Below are positions 1 to 5,696 of a stretch of DNA of 8,581 nt, in pieces. The notes under the pieces were generated by a model. It was not told the origin of the DNA. It did no database searches and saw only the letters and a list, made by a program, of their open reading frames with translations. The position numbers and the translations under genes were made by a program. The stretch covers positions 1-8,581 of the forward strand of contig CAZBXU010000157.1 in assembly GCA_964495755.1 (NCBI GenBank), written 5' to 3'. The first letter of the stretch is position 1. The number at the start of each line of letters is the position of its first letter. Source of the DNA: JAFGQJ01 sp964495755 (GTDB lineage Bacteria; Spirochaetota; Spirochaetia; SZUA-6; DRHE01).

Positions 1-2
1 CC

Positions 3-98
3 GACCTACACACCACAGCCTCAGATCCCCGCCCCGTATCCTCGACCCGCACCGTGACCGGCCGGGTTCCCTACACGATCATTCCGCGGCGATTTTAA
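3..98 (+). CDS. Possible 3' tail of an unrelated plus-strand gene (partial, runs off the window)
   Basis: Frame 3 is open from the window edge to a TAA at 96-98, giving 31 codons that end in VPYTIIPRRF. Third codon positions are mostly G or C, unlike the rest of the window, and the first 100 bases are about 64% GC. I do not recognise the peptide. An open frame this short is expected by chance in GC-rich DNA, so the call is weak. If real, the gene converges on the transketolase pseudogene, whose stop is at 163-165. The alternative is foreign or mis-joined sequence at a contig end. Confidence 0.18.
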   Translation, partial: DLHTTASDPRPVSSTRTVTGRVPYTIIPRRF

Positions 99-162
99 CG
101 GACCGTAGCGATCGCTTTTAAATTTAGAGCAGTATGAGTATCTCTTCCGTTGTAGGATCGAG

Positions 163-1327
163 CTATATAATCTCCTCTACCCGTCTTATCAAAGACAGGG
201 CGTCGAGGCTCAAGGCTTTTGCAGCTATGGGTCCGGGGGCTGAGAGTCCGAAAGTTTCTATCGAGAGGATTACGGGATTATCGGTAAAGAATCGCTCCCA
301 ACCGCTGCCAACTCCGGCTTCTACTACGATTCGTTTTACCTTCGGTGGCAAGATCGATTCTTGAAAAGGAATATCCTGGTTGAGAAATATTTCTGTTGAG
401 AGCATCGAAACCACTCGGATCCTTTTTTCAGGGAAGTGTTTGCCAGCCTCTATTGCGATATTGACCTCCGATCCCGTAGCTATGATTACTAATTCAGGTG
501 GGTCAGGACAATCTCTTACAATATATGCGCCCCTACGAATCGTTTGCCGCCAATTCGTGTCTTGTTTTTCGTATACCACCACAACTTGTCGTGTCAGAAT
601 AAGAGCCGTAGGGCCGGAAGTGTTCTCCAACGCGATTCTCCATGCAACATCGGTTTCCTGAGCGTCACCCGGCCGTAGAACAAGAATGTTGGGAATGAGG
701 CGTAGGGATGCGAGATGTTCGATCGGTTGGTGGGTTGGACCGTCTTCACCACTCAATACCGAGTCATGAGTTAATAAAAAAATTACAGGTAGTTTCGATA
801 GGGCAGCCAGACGTATGGGCGGTCGGAAATAATCAGAAAAAACTAAGAATGTTGAACAAAATGCACGCAGTCCTCCATGAAGAGAAATGCCGTTGGAGAT
901 CGAACCCATGGCATGCTCGCGTACGCCGTAATGTATCCAACGCCCTTCAGGATAATTCTTGCTTACCGGCGCCAACTCTTCTAAGGAAACGAAGTTTGGC
1001 ATCTGGAGATCTGCCGATCCGCCGATTAAGTTTGGAACATGAGGTGCCAATGCACTCAGCACCTTACCGTTTGCTTCCCGGGTAGCAATGGAGCTATTGA
1101 TTTCGAAGTCGATGTACGGTATTACATGTAAACGCTTATTGTCGGAATGAAAAAAATCTTGCCAAAGAACGGCTAGCTTTGGATTTTCTTTTTCCCATAC
1201 GATGAAATCTCTTTTCCATTTTTCATATTTTTCTTTCCACGAGCCTTTCAATTTTTCCTGAAAATAGATTTGCGCTTCGGGCGCAATATAGAAATCCTGT
1301 GCATCTGGAACACCCAGTTTTTTTCTT
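163..1327 (-). CDS. Intact C-terminal half of the disrupted transketolase (pyrimidine and C-terminal domains; partial)
   Basis: This is the undamaged portion of the broken transketolase, open from the scaffold gap to TAG at 163-165. The longest start-bounded reading would begin at TTG 1249-1251 (362 codons), but the frame continues upstream through the gap (LGVPDAQDFYIAPEA), so that TTG is not a true start. In the 362-residue numbering it shows an Arg in ATREA (R58), GGSADL (77-82), the catalytic Glu in GVREHAM (E112), THDS (161-164), EDGPTHQP (169-176) and an Arg in LILTR (R221). These match residues that bind the acceptor phosphate and hydroxyls in yeast transketolase. The C-terminal domain (ATGSEV...) follows. 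All expected active-site residues of this half are present, so the damage lies only in the N-terminal half. It is unlikely to work alone because the ThDP diphosphate-binding domain is missing or broken. Confidence 0.75.
1273..1327. repeat. 55-bp direct repeat, left copy, abutting the scaffold gap
   Basis: These 55 bases are identical, base for base, to 1428-1482. They end exactly where the N run begins. On the minus strand they encode part of the transketolase linker (VRKKLGVPDAQDFYIAPEA). This is best read as the overlapping end of one contig, not as a biological repeat. Confidence 0.95.
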
Positions 1328-1427
1328 NNNNNNNNNNNNNNNNNNNNNNNNNNNNNNNNNNNNNNNNNNNNNNNNNNNNNNNNNNNNNNNNNNNNNNNNN
1401 NNNNNNNNNNNNNNNNNNNNNNNNNNN
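1328..1427. other. Scaffold gap (exactly 100 N)
   Basis: This is a run of 100 undetermined bases, a common placeholder length. The flanks are the same 55 bases, so the true gap is probably negative: the contigs overlap by 55 bp. Collapsing N plus one repeat copy (155 bp) keeps the transketolase frame and joins HGSPLGNEEIKLVRKK to LGVPDAQDFYIAPEA, as expected for the family. No sequence is probably missing here. Confidence 0.95.
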
Positions 1428-1482
1428 CGCTTCGGGCGCAATATAGAAATCCTGTGCATCTGGAACACCCAGTTTTTTTCTT
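1428..1482. repeat. 55-bp direct repeat, right copy, abutting the scaffold gap
   Basis: This is an exact copy of 1273-1327 and begins at the first base after the N run. With the left copy it forms the signature of two contigs sharing a terminal k-mer-sized overlap. Confidence 0.95.
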
Positions 1483-2111
1483 ACAAGCTTTATCTCCTCG
1501 TTGCCGAGGGGTGACCCATGGACTTTATGAGTACCGACAAACGAGGGAGAGCCTCTGCCAATTGCAGGCCTCGAAGCGTTTTGCTACATCCTCGGAGAAA
1601 GTGAGATCCGTTTTTCCATCAATCGTAATACGGTTAGAATCGTAGAATACGATAAGCTTCCCTAATCCAAGATGCCCGGCCAAGGAAGCCGCTTCATAAC
1701 AGACGCCTTCCATGATATCGCCGTCGCTGGCGAGAACATAGGTATAGTGATCGATAATAGGATTAGCCTTTGTGTTAAAACGGGCCGCGAGCATCTTTTC
1801 CGCCAGTGCCATACCAACTGCATTGGCAAATCCCTGGCCCAGTGGTTGTTTCTACACCTGGTGTGTGGCCAACCTCGGGATGTCCTGGTGTTTTTGAGCC
1901 CAACTGCCTGAAACTTTTGATATCCTCCAGTGAAAGGTCATATCCACAAAGATGCAGTAAGGAATAGAGCAGCACCTAATTCTGCGCATCCGAGAGGAAG
2001 CCCTGGGTGTCCGGAGTTCGCCTTTTGAATTGCATCTATACTCAACGTTCTGACACTGAGAGCAACAGCATCTATGGATTCCTGATTCATTTACTGCTCC
2101 TGTAACAATGA

Positions 2112-3137
2112 TTATTTATTTGTCAATATTGCTTTTATGTATCTGTCTTTTCCAGACAGCATTGTTTCAAAGACTTCGGCACCGTTGGATACATGTTCCT
2201 CAATGCTTACGATTTTTTGTGGGAGGAGCAATCCTCTGTTGATTATACTCAAAGTCTCTTTGAATGTTTCACTTGTGAATCCATATATACCCTGGATATT
2301 CAACTCGGTGGTCACTACTTTCTGCATGTCAATTTCAATTTCCCTTGCCGAGTTGCCAACCCAAATGACGTGGCCTTTGATTTTTGTCATTTCGATGCTT
2401 TGTCTGGCTGTCACAGACTCACCTACAGCCTCGAAGCAGATGTCGACTCCTCTCTGTCCCGACTGCCGTAATACCTTTTCGCTGGCATCCCCCTTCTTGG
2501 GATTTATGAGTACATCTGCTCCAAATGTAGCAGCGGTGTCGAGCCTCTTTTCACTCATGTCGGAAACATATATTTTTTTCGCACCGTTCATTTTGACAAA
2601 CTGCAAAATACAAAGGCCGATAGTACCCATTCCAATTATGGCAACATCCATATTCTTAAGTGATGGTGCTTGTTTAATTGCTGAGTGGGCAACGGAAAAC
2701 GGTTCCACCATACTTCCCGCCACGAAGGATACATTGTCTGGAAGGGCAAACGCATTAGTTTCGTTCACGGCTACCATTTCCGCCATGGCGCCGTTGATAT
2801 CCATGACACCAAGGATCATTTTGTTTGGGCATATGTTCTGGAGTCCGGCCTTACAGAACTCGCAAGTTCCACAAAATTGAATAGGTTGTACACAGATCCT
2901 ATCTCCAACAGAAAAACGAGTAACTTTTTTACCAGTTTCCATCACGACACCAGAAAACTCATGACCCATGATCATTGGAGGGATTCTCCTGCCTGTGATT
3001 CCCAGATACCCGTGTAAGTCGGATCCACAGACGCCTACAGCTCGCATAGACACGAGCAATTGATCATCCTTGACTTGTGGCTCTGGAACATCTTCCCATT
3101 GAAGCCGCTTCGGTTCATGATAGACGAGTGCCTTCAT
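2112..3137 (-). CDS. Zinc-dependent medium-chain dehydrogenase, sorbitol / galactitol-1-phosphate dehydrogenase type
   Basis: This is a 341-residue cytosolic NAD(P)-dependent alcohol dehydrogenase that probably oxidises a secondary hydroxyl of a polyol or sugar. The catalytic zinc ligands are visible as Cys37 (VCGSD), His59-Glu60 (GHE) and Glu145 (VEPFSVA). The structural zinc site is Cys89, 92, 95 and 103 (C-x2-C-x2-C-x7-C). The Rossmann motif GMGTIG lies at 169-174, with Asp193 (YVSD) near the end of the second strand, which usually favours NAD over NADP. Length is normal for the family. The ATG at 3135-3137 overlaps the upstream stop as ATGA. AAGGAG (3145-3150) lies seven bases upstream, so translation is probably coupled to the transketolase C subunit. 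The exact substrate cannot be read from the sequence; threonine and galactitol-1-phosphate dehydrogenases share this fold and these motifs. Confidence 0.9.
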   Translation of the reverse strand: MKALVYHEPKRLQWEDVPEPQVKDDQLLVSMRAVGVCGSDLHGYLGITGRRIPPMIMGHEFSGVVMETGKKVTRFSVGDRICVQPIQFCGTCEFCKAGLQNICPNKMILGVMDINGAMAEMVAVNETNAFALPDNVSFVAGSMVEPFSVAHSAIKQAPSLKNMDVAIIGMGTIGLCILQFVKMNGAKKIYVSDMSEKRLDTAATFGADVLINPKKGDASEKVLRQSGQRGVDICFEAVGESVTARQSIEMTKIKGHVIWVGNSAREIEIDMQKVVTTELNIQGIYGFTSETFKETLSIINRGLLLPQKIVSIEEHVSNGAEVFETMLSGKDRYIKAILTNK

Positions 3138-4102
3138 ATACGCTCTCCTTTTTCGCCGACATATTGCTGTACTGAATGCATGATACCTCCTGAATCCAGC
3201 CCGTGTTTTTTGAGAAGCTCGTCCGCTGTCCCCGATTCACCGAACGTATCTTGAACGCCGATTCGCAGCAGGGTGGCTGTTTTTGATGATCCTTGCATTC
3301 CAGCCATTATTTCGGCCAAAGCGCTTCCGAGACCTCCATAGATACTGTGTTCTTCGACGCTGAAGATATACCTGTATTTTTCGGCCATCGATTCAACAAA
3401 GTTGACGTCTATGGGTTTGATCGTGTGGAAATTGACCAAACCGGCTTCTATACCCTGTTTCTGTAATTCATCTGCGGCAGCCAGTACGTTACTGAGAACA
3501 GGTCCATATGTAGCAAAGGCGATTGCACTGCCTTCTCTGATGACCTGAGCTTTGCCAAGCTCAAAGGAAATGTTGTCGCTGATTACACTTGGTGTGGCAT
3601 ACCGAGATAGCCGGATGTAAATCGGGCCCTGCATGCGGTATGCGGTGCGGATGATTTGTTCTGTCTGATTGCCATCCGCCGGGATCGCAACTGTCATATT
3701 GGGAAGCATACGCATCAACGCCACATCTAGTAGAGATTGATGAGTCGCACCATCCGGGCCCTGGGTTAAACCAGCACTTGATCCACATAATTTGACATTT
3801 GAGGATGGGAGGGCTATCTGTTGCCGTATCTGATCGAATGCTCGACCTGTAATGAATATAGCGAAAGAATTGACAAATACTATCTTGCCGCAGCGCGCCA
3901 TACCGGCGGCTGTCGAGATCATATCCTGCTCGGCAATTCCCATCTCTATAAAACGGTTGGGATCAACCCCTGCAATGTTGTACGATCGTGTAGAGCGGCC
4001 TAGATCGCAGTCCATGGCCACTACATTCCTGTCTTCTCTGGCCAATTCCGCCAGGGTTACTCCGTAACGGTCTCGTGTTGCTTCCTTGTTATTATCGGCC
4101 AC
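3134..4102 (-). CDS. Transketolase C-terminal subunit (split-type transketolase, pyrimidine-binding and C-terminal domains)
   Basis: This 322-residue protein is the second half of a two-subunit ThDP transketolase and should pair with the product of the gene just upstream. It carries an ATR motif (R10), the catalytic Glu58 in GIAEQDM that activates ThDP, FITGRAFDQIR (83-93), DGATHQ (117-122) and an Arg in IRLSR (R167). The C-terminal domain follows (VEEHSIYGGLG, GVQDTFGESG). It starts at GTG 4100-4102 with a strong AGGAGG (4109-4114) six bases upstream that overlaps the previous stop. Its own stop overlaps the dehydrogenase start as ATGA. The stretch around 107-111 reads GSSAG where canonical enzymes, including the broken one next door, read THDS. 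The acceptor-contacting His and Asp are therefore replaced by Ser109 and Ala110. This suggests an altered acceptor, but the reaction cannot be assigned. Split transketolases also serve apulose-4-phosphate and sulfofructose pathways. Confidence 0.9.
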   Translation of the reverse strand: MADNNKEATRDRYGVTLAELAREDRNVVAMDCDLGRSTRSYNIAGVDPNRFIEMGIAEQDMISTAAGMARCGKIVFVNSFAIFITGRAFDQIRQQIALPSSNVKLCGSSAGLTQGPDGATHQSLLDVALMRMLPNMTVAIPADGNQTEQIIRTAYRMQGPIYIRLSRYATPSVISDNISFELGKAQVIREGSAIAFATYGPVLSNVLAAADELQKQGIEAGLVNFHTIKPIDVNFVESMAEKYRYIFSVEEHSIYGGLGSALAEIMAGMQGSSKTATLLRIGVQDTFGESGTADELLKKHGLDSGGIMHSVQQYVGEKGERI

Positions 4103-4112
4103 GCCTGTCCTC

Positions 4113-4970
4113 CTAACTCCTGTCGAACGACGATAGCTTCTCTTTGATTTCTTTTTCGGCCTGCTTGTATTGATCTATCGGAAGATTGAAGTTGTGGTAC
4201 TTGAAGGTATTCTCCATAAAGCTTATTCCCTTGCCTTTTAACGTGTCAGCGACAATCGCAATAGGCCGGTCTTGCATACCGTTTACCAGATCCAGTGCTT
4301 GACAAATTTCGGCAAGGTTATGGCCATTCACATGAATCGGCCGCCATCCAAATGCAGATAGTTTTTCCAGTAACGGTTCGATACCCATCATGCAATCTAC
4401 TTCACCTTGGCTTTGGAACTTGTTGCGATCCACAATGACACAAACATTTGTTAATCGGTAATGGCTAGTTGTCATGGCAGCTTCCCATATTTGGCCCTCT
4501 TGAAGCTCGCCGTCACCAAGGATCAGAAAAATATTGAATCTCAATCCATCCAACCTCGCAGCCAAAGCTATACCGTTTGCGTACGACAACCCCTGTCCTA
4601 GAGACCCGGTAGGTGCTTCAAGCCAGGGCAGTTTTTTAATATCCGGATGTCCCTGCAGCCTTGTACCCATTTGCTTTATAGTTGGCAGTTCCTCGATTGG
4701 GATGATCCCCAGCAAGGCCAAAGTTACGTACTGTGTCGGAACCGAATGTCCTTTACTCATGATGAATCTATCGCGATCAGGACTTGTGCAGTTGTCAATC
4801 GTATAATTCATTTTGTAGAAGTAAAGAGCGGTCACTAATTCTACGCAAGACAACGAACCGCCAAAATGATGTGCTTTGCCATGAGAGAACATCTGCAGCA
4901 GCTCCCACCGGATCTGGGCGGCTTTCTGTTCCAGTATTTGTAGACCTGCTTTGTCCAAGTTGTTTTTCAT
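4113..4970 (-). CDS. Transketolase N-terminal subunit (split-type transketolase, ThDP diphosphate-binding domain)
   Basis: This 285-residue protein is the diphosphate-binding half of a two-subunit transketolase. Visible features are the substrate/ThDP histidines in HHFGGSLS (H35), SKGH (H75) and LQGHPD (H108), the loop APTGSLGQG (119-127), and the Mg-ThDP motif GDGELQEG (152-159) closing with Asn183 in DRNKFQ. KYHNFN near the C terminus is at the place of the usual WHG. The length fits stand-alone N subunits. It starts at ATG 4968-4970, with GGAAGGAG (4978-4985) seven bases upstream, 79 bp after the isomerase gene, and I see no terminator in that spacer. The C-subunit gene follows 10 bp after the stop. 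All ThDP-binding residues look intact, so the split enzyme is probably the working transketolase of this operon, unlike the degraded full-length copy downstream. Confidence 0.92.
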   Translation of the reverse strand: MKNNLDKAGLQILEQKAAQIRWELLQMFSHGKAHHFGGSLSCVELVTALYFYKMNYTIDNCTSPDRDRFIMSKGHSVPTQYVTLALLGIIPIEELPTIKQMGTRLQGHPDIKKLPWLEAPTGSLGQGLSYANGIALAARLDGLRFNIFLILGDGELQEGQIWEAAMTTSHYRLTNVCVIVDRNKFQSQGEVDCMMGIEPLLEKLSAFGWRPIHVNGHNLAEICQALDLVNGMQDRPIAIVADTLKGKGISFMENTFKYHNFNLPIDQYKQAEKEIKEKLSSFDRS

Positions 4971-5049
4971 TCAGCTACTCCTTCCCTCTACTCTAGCAAT
5001 TCTCACACTGGTGTTTTCTCGGTTTCTCTCTTGAAAAAAATGGCAAAGG

Positions 5050-5682
5050 CTATGAGAGTAGATCTTCGAGGAACTTCTTCACTTCATTGTCAGGGATTGA
5101 AGGAATATCAAGCATCTGTTTCACTCCAGGGAAATTAAGGATTGGTACCAGGAGGTCATTCGGCATTGAACGCAGTATTTGGATAAGGGGAGGATGAATC
5201 GCTTTGGATAGGTTTTCTACCGTTTCTCTGCCTTTTTTTTGGAACTCTTTTCTATGCGCAGGGTATCCAGCACCCCACTCCACTGCGAAGAGTCGATCGA
5301 AAATGAATCCTAAATTGACGTCCCCGCCCCAACCATAATCCTGATTCAGGGTCAAAGAGATGCAGTTTCCTCCGTTGATTTGACTGAACAACCATGCATT
5401 CAGAGGACTGCGAATCTGTCCACATATAACATTGGGAAACTGTAGGGCCACATTTAGGAAACCCTGACCAGTAGAACAGCCGCCCACTACGTAGTCGGCT
5501 CGTTTTAGATTCAGTACTAATCCGGCGAGTATCCCTGCTTGGATGTAATCTTCTAGTTCTGGTGCTGATCCTTTTTCCTTCATTCCTAAATTTATAATTT
5601 CGTGGCCTTTCTCGTTCAGCGCTGAAATAATATGACAGTTTTTGTCCGCTGTACTTGTTTCACTTATTACAGCAATTTTCAT
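5050..5682 (-). CDS. RpiB/LacA/LacB-family sugar(-phosphate) isomerase, long form
   Basis: This protein of about 210 residues has an N-terminal RpiB/LacAB fold (MKIAVISE..., GHEIINLG, then GGCSTGQG with the Cys at the RpiB catalytic position). The family's long-form signatures follow: LFSQINGGN, YGWGGDVNLG and GAGYPAHR. A C-terminal extension of about 60 residues is absent from typical 150-residue RpiB. The canonical Ser-Asp-His-Ala-Gly near the N terminus is replaced by SETST, and the HD of the ring-opening/phosphate loop by RS (GQIRSP), so the substrate may not be ribose 5-phosphate. I prefer the ATG at 5680-5682 because GGGAG (5687-5691) sits four bases upstream and family members begin MKIA. 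An upstream ATG at 5695-5697, overlapping the ROK stop as TGATG, would add five residues but has no clear ribosome-binding site. It probably interconverts an aldose and ketose upstream of the transketolase. Confidence 0.85.
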   Translation of the reverse strand: MKIAVISETSTADKNCHIISALNEKGHEIINLGMKEKGSAPELEDYIQAGILAGLVLNLKRADYVVGGCSTGQGFLNVALQFPNVICGQIRSPLNAWLFSQINGGNCISLTLNQDYGWGGDVNLGFIFDRLFAVEWGAGYPAHRKEFQKKGRETVENLSKAIHPPLIQILRSMPNDLLVPILNFPGVKQMLDIPSIPDNEVKKFLEDLLS

Positions 5683-5696
5683 TATTCTCCCTTTCA

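Larger units (their letters stand above)
163..2090 (-). pseudogene. tkt: Full-length-type transketolase, disrupted by three deletions and interrupted by a scaffold gap
   Basis: This is a ThDP-dependent transketolase of the non-oxidative pentose phosphate pathway. It starts at ATG 2088-2090, with AGGAG six bases upstream (2097-2101), 21 bp after the dehydrogenase stop. The N terminus (MNQESIDAV..., then KANSGHPG) is canonical. Near 1965-1976 the frame jumps from CAELGA straight to LLYSLLHL, losing about 32 residues including the conserved DRFVLSAGHGS. Near 1832-1843 the invariant TTGPLGQG has lost 8 bp. Near 1554-1565 FEACNW jumps to IGRGSP, losing roughly 113 bp. VHGSPLG then runs through the gap into an intact C-terminal half. 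Without the gap and its 55-bp duplication the gene is 1773 nt. Adding the inferred losses gives about 1989 nt, the normal family length. Start and end share one frame. The losses remove ThDP/substrate histidine segments, so the product should be inactive. An assembly or strain-mixture artefact is possible. Confidence 0.85.

Noticed and set aside
107..116. AGCGATCGCT, containing the cyanobacterial HIP1 octamer GCGATCGC and followed by TTTTA
   Set aside because: There is only one copy in the window, whereas HIP1 genomes carry many. As a terminator the stem would be only three base pairs with a four-base loop, too weak to call.
1223..1514. Open frames spanning the N run on both strands
   Set aside because: They exist only because N codons are read as open. 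Both contain the duplicated 55-bp contig end and no family sequence.
163..2090. Programmed frameshifting as the explanation for the transketolase frame changes
   Set aside because: Conserved residues are physically missing at two junctions and 8 bp at the third. Frameshifting cannot restore lost codons.
2137..2880. Long plus-strand open frame (247 codons) opposite the zinc dehydrogenase
   Set aside because: It lies wholly antisense to a gene with complete zinc and NAD-binding motifs. Its translation has no recognisable domain, and it is a by-product of the coding strand's codon use.
4971..5049. Spacer between isomerase and transketolase N subunit examined for a terminator or riboswitch
   Set aside because: Only a 4-bp stem (ACAC-CA-GTGT) is visible, with no U-run. 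The spacer holds just the Shine-Dalgarno site of the next gene.
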